NCBI GenBank assembly: GCA_963829485.1
Contig: CAWHIK010000006.1
Span: 310,001 to 374,000, forward strand
Direction: 5' to 3'
DNA: 64,000 bases
DNA from: JBGPQJ01 sp963829485
GTDB taxonomy: Bacteria; Chloroflexota; Anaerolineae; Anaerolineales; Villigracilaceae
Each line of letters opens with the position of its first letter. Within the stretch, counting starts at the first letter, position 1. Both the position numbers and the translations under genes were made by a program. The notes below the pieces were generated by a model that worked only from the letters and a program-made list of their open reading frames with translations, had not been told where the DNA came from and ran no database searches. This document shows positions 17,548 through 26,781 of the stretch, piece by piece.

Positions 17548-18492
17548 TCAGTTGTCGTGTTTGATCTTCGATTTGGCAAGTGCGAGAGCGCCAAGCAATC
17601 CGGCATCATCGCCGAGTTTGGCGGTAGTGATCTCCAGGTTATCCAGGTATTCGAGATCCATCACATTTTTTTTCAATGCTTTACGCATGGGTCCAAAAAG
17701 AAACTCACCGCTAAAGGAAACTCCTCCGCCAAAGATCACGATGGTCGGGTTGAAGATCACCAGGAAGTCGGCAACGGCATGACCGAGGAATTTCCCTGCC
17801 CTGGCAAGAGCCTTAACGGCGAGAGGGTCTCCTGCTTGTGCTGCAGCGGATATATCCCGGGCGGTTATGCTCTCGTTTCCCTTGAGTGACGATTTTTTCC
17901 CTTTTTCGAGTTGTTCCTTCACATAACGAGCGATGGACGGACCTGATGCAACAGTCTCCAAATGCCCCCGTTTACCACATCCGCACAAGGGTCCGCGAGG
18001 TAGAACTGTGACGTGACCTAATTCGCCTCCCATCCCGCGGGAACCCTCCAGTAACTGATTATTGGAAATGACCCCTCCACCAATACCGGTACTTATCGTA
18101 AGGTAAATCAGGTCGCGATGGTTTCTTCCTGCGCCGTACTCCCATTCGCCGATTGCAGCCAGATTGGCGTCGTTGCCCAGGAAGACCGGCACCTTAAAGT
18201 GATTGTGAAGTTTGTCTGCTAGCGGGAAGTCCTTCCATCCCTCAATATTCGGCGTGGAGACGATGACTCCGGTTTTCGGGTCCACCGGACCAGGAATGGC
18301 GGCAGAAATACAAAAAACCTGTCCATCTTCCGGCCAAATGGACGCGATGGCTTCAACAACTCGCTCATAAGGCTCACTTTTGGCAGTTTTTGTGGGGATT
18401 TTTCTTACCTGAAGAGGTTTAATGCTGTCCAGTGAAAACGTGGCAACACGAATCTGAGTTCCCCCGATATCCACAGCCACAATCGTTTCCAT
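17548..18492 (-). CDS. ROK-family sugar kinase (glucokinase-like)
   Basis: This 314-residue protein has the ATP-binding phosphate-1 motif VDIGGTQIR, catalytic Asp in LGNDANLAA, the second phosphate motif STGIGGG, and the ROK zinc signature with CGCGKRGHLE. It should phosphorylate glucose or a related hexose or N-acetylhexosamine at the 6-OH. Residues E-L-G-H (GGELGHVTV), typical of ROK kinases rather than repressors, are present, and no DNA-binding domain precedes them. It is 58 bases downstream of the PIG-L gene on the same strand. Confidence 0.93.
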   Translation of the reverse strand: METIVAVDIGGTQIRVATFSLDSIKPLQVRKIPTKTAKSEPYERVVEAIASIWPEDGQVFCISAAIPGPVDPKTGVIVSTPNIEGWKDFPLADKLHNHFKVPVFLGNDANLAAIGEWEYGAGRNHRDLIYLTISTGIGGGVISNNQLLEGSRGMGGELGHVTVLPRGPLCGCGKRGHLETVASGPSIARYVKEQLEKGKKSSLKGNESITARDISAAAQAGDPLAVKALARAGKFLGHAVADFLVIFNPTIVIFGGGVSFSGEFLFGPMRKALKKNVMDLEYLDNLEITTAKLGDDAGLLGALALAKSKIKHDN

Positions 18493-18550
18493 AGCTTAAA
18501 TTATAACATGCAGAAATTTTAGTAATTTGACCGGAAAATCCTGAAATCGA

Positions 18551-19399
18551 TCAGCCGGCTCGTTTGATTCGTGCTTCAACATCCTGTGAAAACCTTTGAA
18601 TGTACTCTTGAACAAAGATAGTAATGTCCAGAGATGGATCGACGATCAGGGGAGTCAGGTCGATCCCGTAGGATAGCCCCTGGGATGAGTCCACACCGTG
18701 GGATTCAAAGTACGTCGCATTTGCCTTGCGGCGCCCCATGCTTGCCAGGTCATAACGCTTACCGCCGCAAATCTGAGAATCGAAAACCCCCAAAAGCGCC
18801 ATTTGGAGATTTTCATGCGTGGAAAGATCAAATGCCACTTTGTCGCTGTCGACCAGCCAATCCAGGTCGCGCCAGACCTCGCAGCCAAAGAGTTTCTTGG
18901 GGCGTTCGGATTCGGGCAGGCTCCGGATGGCAGCAACCGCGCGCAGGGCGACAGCGACATGGGTATCATGCTTGTCGGCTAGATTATGCGTGTAAACATA
19001 GTCGGGCTTTGAGATTTTTATCAAGTTGGCTATGTCTATGACAGGTTCCTGATTAGAACCATCCTTGATCGTTTTGCTGGGGTAGTCCAGCATGACCTGG
19101 GCGGCGAATTCTCCGATCACCGCTGCTTTCCTTTGCTCCTTGAAGCGGACCCTGTGCATGGTTTCGTCAGTGTAGTCCTTGTATAAGTCATCGCGAGGTG
19201 AGCCGCGACCGTCGGTCACAACGACACCGGAGAACCAAATGTCCTCGCGCTGGAAACAATCCAGGATGGGAGCGGCAGCCATGATCTCGATGTCATCCTG
19301 ATGGGCGGCGATGGCCATGTGAGTCGTGCGTGCCAAGGCGCGATCTTCGTTCAGCCCATCCGGCACGAAGATTTCAGCAGTGGGGGAAAATAATTTCAC
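18551..19399 (-). CDS. PIG-L/LmbE-family deacetylase
   Basis: This 282-residue protein starts at a GTG with a strong AGGAGG upstream. It contains AAHQDDIE, the PIG-L zinc site (usually HPDDE), a later Asp-Gly-Arg (VTDGRGSPRDD), and THNLADKHDTHVAV, which supplies the third zinc His. The family removes N-acetyl groups from GlcNAc-containing glycosides and related molecules. The Gln for Pro at the second position of the motif is unusual but does not touch a metal ligand. It starts 9 bases after the ROK-like gene and is probably translated from the same mRNA. Confidence 0.88.
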   Translation of the reverse strand: MKLFSPTAEIFVPDGLNEDRALARTTHMAIAAHQDDIEIMAAAPILDCFQREDIWFSGVVVTDGRGSPRDDLYKDYTDETMHRVRFKEQRKAAVIGEFAAQVMLDYPSKTIKDGSNQEPVIDIANLIKISKPDYVYTHNLADKHDTHVAVALRAVAAIRSLPESERPKKLFGCEVWRDLDWLVDSDKVAFDLSTHENLQMALLGVFDSQICGGKRYDLASMGRRKANATYFESHGVDSSQGLSYGIDLTPLIVDPSLDITIFVQEYIQRFSQDVEARIKRAG

Positions 19400-19408
19400 G
19401 ATGTCCTC

Positions 19409-20804
19409 CTATTTCAAGATTGCCGGTAAACTGGCTGCAGCAATGGATTGTCCAACCCTCCGGCTTTTTTCATCGGGCAACTGAACCTGGATGCGCGAGG
19501 CAAGTTCGGGGAATTCCGCTTCGAGAACCTGGTTGGCTCCGTGCAGGATCAAATCGCCGCCTCTACCGGATGTGCATCGTCCCAGAATTAATACATGCTT
19601 GATATCATAGAAATCAGCATAATGAGCCAGGCCGTAGCCCAGGTAAACTCCCATGCTTTGCCAGATCCTAATTGCACCTTCGTGCCCTGCCTCGAGTTTT
19701 TCCTGGACAAACTTCAGCCTTTCAGCATCCGTGATGCCGGTGGGGATCTGAATGCCGGCAGCCGGCGCGAAGTCGAAAAACGCACTGCTGTGAGAAATAC
19801 ATCGATCCGCAGCCGATATCCTTCGACCATTCATCCATCGGCGCGGAAGGGTTGTAATCGATAGGAGCGAAGGACAATTCATTGAGCCACCCCATGATAT
19901 GCCCGGATGGATCGACATAACCCGTCGCTTCGCTGGAGCCCATGGCCAACCCCAGGACAGCGTTGTCTTCCAAAGACATGGACCCTGCCAGTGCGGTCAC
20001 GTCGCCATCATTGATCACTTCGAGGGGGACTTTCAATTCCTTTTGAATTCGGGCAAAAAGATTCCTGATCTTGCCATACTGTTCAGCGGGAACTCCTCTG
20101 AAAAGCGATGCAACCATTGGGCGGTTGCCGATGTAAATTCCTGCTGAACTGCCACCGATGGCGTCCACGCGGGGCATTTTTGATGCAGCCGTTTTCAACG
20201 CGGTCATAATCTCGGAGTAATGGTATTCCGGGTCGGAGTGTTTCCGCGGCTCCCAGACGACCTCTTCGCTGAATATGGCTTCTCCATCAACGACAGCGCT
20301 TGCTTTACGATCAGATGCTCCTAAGTCGAAACCAATTCGATATCCATCCAGATGACGACCGAGGGCTTTGCCGGTTTCATGAGCGGAAGGGACCTGTTCT
20401 GCATTGCAGGCAATAACTGTGAAATCCTGTTCATACACCTGCTTGCCCATGAATTCATGATCAAACCTCCGCTCTCCATCAGCGGAGTAGACCTTTTTTA
20501 TATAGTTCCCTATGACTTGCGGACCGCCAATATAAATCCGCCAGCCTCCGCGCTGCCAAATCAGGAATTTAACCAACCGCTCCACATAGTATAGGTTTTC
20601 GTCAGCATCCGGGTGGTCATCGGGTAGTACCCTGGTTTCAAAGCGGGATAATTCACCATCGTTTCGTTCCAATCCAATCACGAGCCGAACGCCATCCATG
20701 ATGGCTTTTTTGCGGAATGCACGATTAGCCAGTGAAGCCGGACGGAATTCCGGATCAAGCGGCGGAACAAATTTCGGCTGTATCAAGGGGATCGGTCTGG
20801 TCAT
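19409..20804 (-). CDS. ROK/ASKHA-like sugar kinase homologue (one frame break)
   Basis: Two frames, 20804-19722 and its continuation to 19409, make one protein of about 464 residues once one base is dropped at the T5 run (19776-19784). It has an N-terminal segment of about 170 residues of unknown type, then an ASKHA core: IGFDLGASDRKASAV (phosphate 1), INDGDVTALAG (Asp site), LGLAMGSSEATGYV (phosphate 2), and a C-terminal LILGRCTSGRGGDLIL. It lacks the ROK CxCGxxGC zinc cluster. It leads a minus-strand set with PIG-L and ROK kinase, so sugar phosphorylation is plausible. I do not know a characterised member. Confidence 0.65.
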
Positions 20805-20889
20805 GAGTTCTCCTGGCTTAGGTGACTAGGTCAATATCACCTGCGTTGTAGCATTATTATATTCCAGATAAAAATAATACTCTATTCCG

Positions 20890-20918
20890 TTGACTATTCA
20901 TCCCAAGACTGCTATATT
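20890..20918 (+). promoter_or_regulatory. Candidate leaderless promoter of yvcK
   Basis: TTGACT at 20890-20895 and TATATT at 20913-20918 are 17 bases apart. The expected start of transcription is at 20925-20926, which is the first base of the ATG at 20926. Confidence 0.55.
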
Positions 20919-20925
20919 CATTTTT

Positions 20926-22275
20926 ATGAAATCGAAGCAATTGAGGCATAAACGTGCCTGGCAGGAACTGGTCAATATTTTCCGCTGGTTGACTCCCGGG
21001 ATTGGAGTCAAGCGCTGGCTGGTCATGATCCTGTTGGGAATCACGCTGCTCGGTGTGGGTCTGGCTTTTCTACTTCTGGACATCTACCGGACCGCCCCGG
21101 AAACCTGGTGGCTGCCGATATTAAGTTATGCCTCCTTGAGATTTCTCGACAGAACATTTCGCGTGATCATTTTCGGAAGTCTGGGTGTGGGACTCATCAC
21201 TTATGGCATATTGGGGTTGAACCATTCCCTGTTATCACCATTCAGGACTCCCGGCACCCGCCTGGTGGACCAAATCTCGGATTACCGCCGCCGGAAGCGC
21301 GGACGTCGTATCGTGGTAATCGGTGGAGGACACGGACTGGCGACCCTCCTGCGAGGCCTTAAGGAACATACGCGAAACCTGACCGCCATCGTGACCGTGG
21401 CAGATGACGGCGGTTCCAGCGGGGAACTGCGCCGCACACTGGGGATCCTGCCTCCCGGTGATATCCGCAATTGTCTGGCAGCCCTCTCCAATGATGAGGC
21501 GATGCTGACTCAATTATTCCAGTATCGTTTCAGTTCCGACTCGGGATTGGGAGGACATTCCTTCGGCAACCTGTTCATCACAGCGTTGTCGGAGGTTACT
21601 GGCAGCTTTGAAGAGGCTATTGCGGAGTCTGCCCGGGTGCTGGGAGTCAATGGCGAGGTTCTTCCTGCCACGCTGCATGATGTCAGACTGGTGGCGGATG
21701 TCCAGCTCCTGAATCAATCCAGTGAAGTGAGGGTGGCAGGGGAGAGCACCATCCCAAACATGCCGGGACGCGTACGCCGGGTTTGGCTGGAGCCGAACAA
21801 TCCACCGGCATTTCCACCGGTCATCCAATCCATTTTGCAGGCGGACATGATCGTGATCGGACCGGGAAGCCTGTATACCAGTATCCTGCCGAATCTACTC
21901 GTGCCGGATATCGTGGCTGCAATCCGTTCCAGTAAGGGATTGAAGCTATTTATCTGCAATATCGCAACTCAACGTGGAGAGACCATCGCCTACTCCTGCA
22001 GCGATCATGTCCGGGCGATGGAAGATCATGTCGGGGAAGGGTTGGTCGATGTGGTCGTGTGCAATCGCAATTATTCATTGTCCTTACCGGAAGGCGTCGA
22101 TTGGGTGCGGTTGGACGAGAACCTGGATAACATCCCCGTCTACGCGTCCGACCTGGTTGACCTCCAATATCCGTGGCGACATGATTCCCAAAAATTGACT
22201 CAGGTCCTTGTCGATCTCCTTAATGAGCGGACAGGGCCGTTGATCGAGAAGGAAGATACCCAGCCTTATCAATAG
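20926..22275 (+). CDS. yvcK: YvcK/GlmR-type (CofD-like) protein with N-terminal membrane anchor
   Basis: This 449-residue protein has two hydrophobic segments before about residue 105 (WLVMILLGITLLGVGLAFLLL and VIIFGSLGVGLITYGILG). A CofD-like domain follows: VVIGGGHGLATLLRGLK, TVADDGGSSGELRR, PPGDIRNCL, and GPGSLYTSILPNLL. YvcK/GlmR proteins bind UDP-GlcNAc and are needed for growth on gluconeogenic carbon and for wall precursor balance. Usual homologues are about 320 residues and soluble, so the anchor is an addition. The start at 20926 was chosen because the upstream TTG lies within the promoter. gap-pgk-tpiA follow. Confidence 0.93.
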   Translation: MKSKQLRHKRAWQELVNIFRWLTPGIGVKRWLVMILLGITLLGVGLAFLLLDIYRTAPETWWLPILSYASLRFLDRTFRVIIFGSLGVGLITYGILGLNHSLLSPFRTPGTRLVDQISDYRRRKRGRRIVVIGGGHGLATLLRGLKEHTRNLTAIVTVADDGGSSGELRRTLGILPPGDIRNCLAALSNDEAMLTQLFQYRFSSDSGLGGHSFGNLFITALSEVTGSFEEAIAESARVLGVNGEVLPATLHDVRLVADVQLLNQSSEVRVAGESTIPNMPGRVRRVWLEPNNPPAFPPVIQSILQADMIVIGPGSLYTSILPNLLVPDIVAAIRSSKGLKLFICNIATQRGETIAYSCSDHVRAMEDHVGEGLVDVVVCNRNYSLSLPEGVDWVRLDENLDNIPVYASDLVDLQYPWRHDSQKLTQVLVDLLNERTGPLIEKEDTQPYQ

Positions 22276-22330
22276 AAACAGTTTGTTAATCGGACTTCCG
22301 CTTTTATTGATTTATAGTAAAATACCGTGA

Positions 22331-22348
22331 TTGTGTAAAATCTCACAA
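22331..22348 (+). promoter_or_regulatory. Candidate Rex (NADH/NAD redox) operator over the gap -35
   Basis: The 18-mer TTGTGTAAAATCTCACAA fits the Rex half-site layout TTGTGAA-N4-TTCACAA with two mismatches. Its left half is also the -35 hexamer of the gap promoter. Rex is known in many bacteria to control gap according to the NADH/NAD ratio. No rex gene is in the window. Confidence 0.5.
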
Positions 22349-22368
22349 TTCGATATAGTAGAATTGTG
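22331..22368 (+). promoter_or_regulatory. gap promoter with overlapping palindrome
   Basis: A -35 TTGTGT (22331-22336) and -10 TATAGT (22354-22359) are 17 bases apart. The -10 lies in the spacer of a second perfect palindrome, CACAATTC (22344-22351) and GAATTGTG (22361-22368). The leader to the ATG is about 70 bases, with AGGAGG near 22425. Confidence 0.5.
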
Positions 22369-22435
22369 TGGTTGTCAAAAACGGGACAGACCCGATAAAA
22401 ACTGAATAAATTTAATCCCTGTCAGGAGGTTCGTT

Positions 22436-23494
22436 ATGAAAGTAAAAGTTGGTATCAATGGTTTCGGCCGCATCGGACGCCAGGTGCTTAAGGCCATCCG
22501 GGATTTTTATCCCGAAACTCTGGAAGTGGTTGCGTTCAATGACATCGGCGACATGAAGACGATGGCCCATCTGCTTAAGTACGACACGAATTATGGCCGC
22601 TACGATGGAACCGTCGAAGTAGTCGAAGATGGTCTGCTCGTTGATGGAAAGAAGGTCACTGCCTTTAAAGAAACCGATCCCGCTGCCATTCCGTGGAAGA
22701 GTCTGGGTGTCGATATCGTGATCGAATCGACCGGCTTGTTCACCATCAAGGAAGATGGCGTCAACAAAAAGGGAAAGACCGTAAAGGGTGCTGTCAATCA
22801 CATCACGGCCGGCGGCGCCAAGAAGGTCATTATCTCCGCACCCGCGGAAGGTGAAGACCTGACGATCGTCTTTGGCGTCAACGAGGACAAATACGATCCC
22901 AAGACTCACCATGTCGTTTCAAACGCGTCCTGCACTACAAACTGTCTGGCTCCTGCTGCCAAGGTGGTTCATGACAAGTACGTCATCAAGCGTGCATTCA
23001 TGACCACCATCCATGCCTACACCAATGACCAAAAGATTCTGGACATGCCGCATTCCGATTTGCGCCGCGCCCGAGCCGCTGCCATGAACATCATCCCGAC
23101 CACCACCGGCGCTGCCAAAGCCATTTCGCTGGTAATCCCGGATCTTAAGGGAAAGTTCGACGGGTATGCCTTGCGCGTGCCAACCAGTACAGTCTCAGTT
23201 GTGGATTTCACTGCTGAGATCGAGAAGCCGACCACCACGGAAGAACTTCGAAAGTCCTTCCGCGATGCTGCGAAAGAACCACGATTTAAGGGAATTCTAC
23301 AAGCTGTCGATGAACCACTTGTCAGCATTGACTACAAGGGCGACCCGCACAGCTCCTCGGTCGATTTACCCTTCACCAGTGTCCTCGGCAAGGCTGAGAG
23401 CAATTTCATCAAGGTCGTGACCTGGTATGACAACGAATGGGGTTACTCCGTCCGCACGGCTGACCTCGCCAATCTAATGGCGAAATCACTCTAG
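22436..23494 (+). CDS. gap: Glyceraldehyde-3-phosphate dehydrogenase, type I
   Basis: This 352-residue protein has the NAD-binding GINGFGRIGRQ, the catalytic Cys C166 in SNASCTTNC, the activating His in TTIHAYTNDQ, and the C-terminal WYDNEWGYS. It oxidises glyceraldehyde-3-phosphate to 1,3-bisphosphoglycerate with NAD. It is about 15 residues longer than most homologues because of a Lys-rich insertion at about 104-120 (between STGLFT and the HITAGGAKK strand). It is first in a gap-pgk-kinase-tpiA series and has its own promoter with redox-operator features. Confidence 0.97.
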   Translation: MKVKVGINGFGRIGRQVLKAIRDFYPETLEVVAFNDIGDMKTMAHLLKYDTNYGRYDGTVEVVEDGLLVDGKKVTAFKETDPAAIPWKSLGVDIVIESTGLFTIKEDGVNKKGKTVKGAVNHITAGGAKKVIISAPAEGEDLTIVFGVNEDKYDPKTHHVVSNASCTTNCLAPAAKVVHDKYVIKRAFMTTIHAYTNDQKILDMPHSDLRRARAAAMNIIPTTTGAAKAISLVIPDLKGKFDGYALRVPTSTVSVVDFTAEIEKPTTTEELRKSFRDAAKEPRFKGILQAVDEPLVSIDYKGDPHSSSVDLPFTSVLGKAESNFIKVVTWYDNEWGYSVRTADLANLMAKSL

Positions 23495-23502
23495 TAATAA
23501 GT

Positions 23503-23536
23503 AAAGCCCTGCGAGAACATCCCATCGCAGGGCTTT
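23503..23536 (+). terminator. Intercistronic hairpin between gap and pgk
   Basis: An 11-bp stem (AAAGCCCTGCG at 23503-23513 with 23526-23536) has a 12-base loop but only three Ts after it. It is more likely a partial terminator or mRNA-stabilising hairpin within the operon than a full stop. Confidence 0.6.
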
Positions 23537-23551
23537 AAATTGGAGCAAACG

Positions 23552-24724
23552 ATGAATAAGAAAACAGTCAAGGATGTAGTTCTAAAAGGTAAGCGCGTGA
23601 TCATGCGTGTGGATTTCAATGTCCCGATGGACAAGGGCGTCGTGACGGATGATAAACGGATCAAGGCTTCGCTTCCCACGATCAAATATGTGCTGGAGCA
23701 GGGTGCGTCATTAATCCTGATGAGCCACCTCGGACGCCCCAAAGGCGGACCCGACCCCGAGTTCAGCCTGAAACCGGCAGCCGAAGTCCTTGCCGGTCAC
23801 CTGGGCAAACCAGTCCAGATGGCGCCTGATTGTGTGGGACCGGAAGTCGAAAAAATGGCCAAGGCTCTCAAACCCGGCGATGTGCTCATGCTGGAAAATA
23901 CACGCTTCCACCCGGAAGAGGAGAAAAACGACCTGGAGTTGGCGAAGAAGATGGCGTCATTGGCGGACGTGTATGTCAATGATGCATTTGGCTCCGCACA
24001 CCGCGCTCACTCCTCCACGGAAGGGATTGCTCGATTTCTCCCGGCTGTCTCCGGTTTCCTCATGGAGCAGGAACTTGAATACCTTGGCCGGGCAGTTTCA
24101 AATCCCGAAAGACCTTATATCGCCATTCTCGGCGGTGCCAAGATCAGCGATAAAATTCTCGTGGTTGAGACACTCCTTTCCAAATGCGACAAGCTCATTA
24201 TCGGCGGCGGCATGGCGAATACCTTCCTGGCCGCTAAAGGCTTTAATATGCAGGACAGCCTTGTCGAAGCTGCGTCAATTGAAACGGCCAAAGCGATCAT
24301 GGCCAAAGCCGGAGACAAACTGGTTCTTCCCGTGGATGCAGTTATCGCGGATAAATTCGAGGCAGAAGCTGCCTCCCAGGTGGTTGATGCAGGCAAGATC
24401 CCTGCCGGGTGGCGGATGATGGATATCGGACCAAAATCCCTTGAGCTGTTCAAGTCCGCGTTGCAAGGAGCAAAGTTGATCGTTTGGAATGGACCGATGG
24501 GCGTGTTTGAAATGCCCAAGTTTGCGGAAGGCACTTTCGCGATCGCCAAGCTTCTAGCTGAGTCCGGCGCGACCACCGTGATCGGCGGGGGCGACAGCGC
24601 GAGTGCAGTAAAGAAAGCCGGTGTTGCCAAACAGATGACCCATGTCTCGACCGGTGGCGGAGCGTCACTCGAATTCCTCGAAGGCAAGGAATTGCCGGGT
24701 GTGGCGGCATTAAATAACAAGTAA
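23552..24724 (+). CDS. pgk: Phosphoglycerate kinase
   Basis: From the ATG at 23552 the protein is 390 residues, a normal length. It carries the PGK signature KRVIMRVDFNVP, the substrate-binding LMSHLGRPKG and AHSSTEG segments, and the nucleotide-binding GGAKISDK, GPMGVFE, and GGGDSASAV segments. It makes ATP from 1,3-bisphosphoglycerate. A TTG twelve bases upstream is in frame, but the ATG has the better-spaced ribosome site (TTGGAG). It belongs to the glycolytic cluster and has a hairpin before and after it. Confidence 0.97.
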   Translation: MNKKTVKDVVLKGKRVIMRVDFNVPMDKGVVTDDKRIKASLPTIKYVLEQGASLILMSHLGRPKGGPDPEFSLKPAAEVLAGHLGKPVQMAPDCVGPEVEKMAKALKPGDVLMLENTRFHPEEEKNDLELAKKMASLADVYVNDAFGSAHRAHSSTEGIARFLPAVSGFLMEQELEYLGRAVSNPERPYIAILGGAKISDKILVVETLLSKCDKLIIGGGMANTFLAAKGFNMQDSLVEAASIETAKAIMAKAGDKLVLPVDAVIADKFEAEAASQVVDAGKIPAGWRMMDIGPKSLELFKSALQGAKLIVWNGPMGVFEMPKFAEGTFAIAKLLAESGATTVIGGGDSASAVKKAGVAKQMTHVSTGGGASLEFLEGKELPGVAALNNK

Positions 24725-24743
24725 TTCAGATAATACTTCCATA

Positions 24744-24784
24744 ATGACAGCAGCCGTATGGTCATTTCTACGGCTGCTTGTCAT
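24744..24784 (+). terminator. Stem-loop after pgk
   Basis: GCAGCCGTA and TACGGCTGC form the core of a long hairpin extended by ATGACA and TGTCAT with one bulged T. It is not followed by a clear T run, so termination is likely weak. Confidence 0.5.
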
Positions 24785-24925
24785 ATAATTAACAAAATCG
24801 TATAGGGGACATACACCTCTGGGGAAAAACTGATACATAATCGGCTCTGGTAAAATCAAACATGGCAATTCTTTCTTCGGGATCTGTCCGCCCGATCCCG
24901 ACCATTTATCACGATTGAGGATCTT

Positions 24926-26730
24926 ATGTCTTTCAATCCTGGCGAGCAGGTAGGTCCATACAGGGTCATTGAACAACTGGGTCAAGGTGGTATGGCTACC
25001 GTTTACAAAGCCTACCATCCCGCGCTTGACCGTTATGTGGCGTTAAAGGTCCTTCACCCTGCGTTTCTGGAGGACAGAAATTTCCACGCCCGTTTTTCCC
25101 GGGAGGCTAAGCTGGTCGCCAGGCTGGAACATCCGAACATTGTTCCGATCTACGACTATGCCGAGCATGAAGGACGTCCCTATCTTGTGATGAAGTATAT
25201 CGAGGGCATCACGCTAAAAGCCCGGATCACCAGCAGTTCGCCAAGCAACGAGGAAGTCCTTCGTGTGGTTGAAGCGGTCGGAGCTGCCCTCACGTATGCT
25301 CATAAACATGGAATTCTTCACCGGGACGTTAAACCGTCCAACGTAATTCTGTCGAGCGACGGGCAAATCTATCTGGCTGATTTTGGTCTTGCCCGAATTG
25401 CCCAATCAGGAGAGACCACGCTCACCTCAGACATGGTAATTGGTACTCCGCAATACATCTCACCCGAACAAGCCCTCGGGAAAAAGGACTTGGATGAGGG
25501 CACGGATATTTATTCCTTTGGCGTGATGATGTATGAAATGACGGTCGGTCGTGTGCCTTTCAGTGCCGATACTCCTTTTTCGATAATCCACGACCATATT
25601 TACACGCCTCTCCCATTGCCGTCCGTTGTTAATCCATCGGTGACCGCGGAACTCGAACGGGTCTTGTTGAAGGCTTTGGCAAAAGAACGAGCCGATCGCT
25701 ATGAAACGGTAGCATCCTTTGTGAGTGCCTTTTCCCAAGCATGGATCGACCAGACTGGCTATGCATCCACGATCCTCACCTCTTCGCCGGACGCTTCAAC
25801 GATCCCTCCCGGTGTCGCTGTTCCGGCTTCTCTCAAGGGGATCTGGCAGCAGTGGGACATCGGATCAAGGCTGTGGTTGAGTTGGCATCCCAGCCTCCGA
25901 AAAAGAGGAGAATTCCAAAGTGGGTATGGATACTGTCGGTGGTCTTTTTGTGTTCATGTTGCGTTTTATTTCTACTTGTCATCCGTCAAAATGAAAAACA
26001 AATACCCGCTCCCCAGCAGACTGCGAATGCTTTTGTAACCACCTTGCTGCCGACCGATTTGGTCCCGACTTTTCAGGCTGCGATGGAAACATCCATGCCG
26101 ATCCCGGCTCCAGTGCAGGATGCCCGCAAAGCGGTTGACGAAAATCCCGAAGATCCTCAAGCCCACCTGAAACTAGCCATGGCCTATGCTGACGCGGGCA
26201 TGCAAAGGCTGGCGATGGAGGAAATGAAAAAGACTGCCGATATGGGGGCGAAAGACCGGGAGTTTCTTTCCCGCTCGGCTCAGGATATGGTCAATCGCCA
26301 ATACTGGCTGCCCGCCGTTTTGATGTACCTCAGGCTTGGAGAATTGGTGGGCATGGACGGTCTGACTCCGGAGCAGCAGGATTCATTCCACGAAGCGGTA
26401 TATAAAGCTGCAGTCAGTCCCGAATATCAGTTCCCCATTGTGGTTCCGATGGATGAGCTTCAGGAGCTGGATAAAACTCTTGGTTGGATTGCCCAGGCGA
26501 GATATTTCTCCAGCAGGGGAGAACCTGAAAAGGCGAGAAAGTTTTATGATCAATTAATCAGGTTAAATCCTGAAATTCCCGAATTAAGATTAACCAATGC
26601 TGAAATCGCCATCAATCAGGAGAAGTTTGAAGAAGCTCGCAAGCTGCTCGATGAGTTGATCGACGATCCGACTGCTCCGCTCTGGGTGCAGCAGGAAGCG
26701 CAAGCGCTGCTTAGTGCACTCCCAAAATAA
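24926..26730 (+). CDS. Hanks-type Ser/Thr kinase with TM segment and TPR-like C-terminus (one frame break)
   Basis: The kinase frame (24926 onward) and the frame ending at 26730 join if one base is restored between about 25840 and 25880. The protein is about 600 residues. It has a glycine loop GQGGMATV at 19-26, Lys41, HRDVKPSN, DFGLAR and GTPQYISPEQ. A basic stretch then leads into one membrane helix (WVWILSVVFLCSCCVLFLLVI), followed by an outside region with TPR-like helices (DPQAHLKLAMAYADAGM and similar). Its place between pgk and tpiA suggests that it senses or tunes central carbon flux (inference). Confidence 0.85.
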
Positions 26731-26781
26731 CCATAACCGGTCGATGCCGGTTGACATTTTCAAAAAAGGTGGAAAACGATC

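Noticed and set aside
24115..24765. Long minus-strand frame over pgk
   Set aside because: It is a shadow of the high-GC pgk coding frame without domain content.
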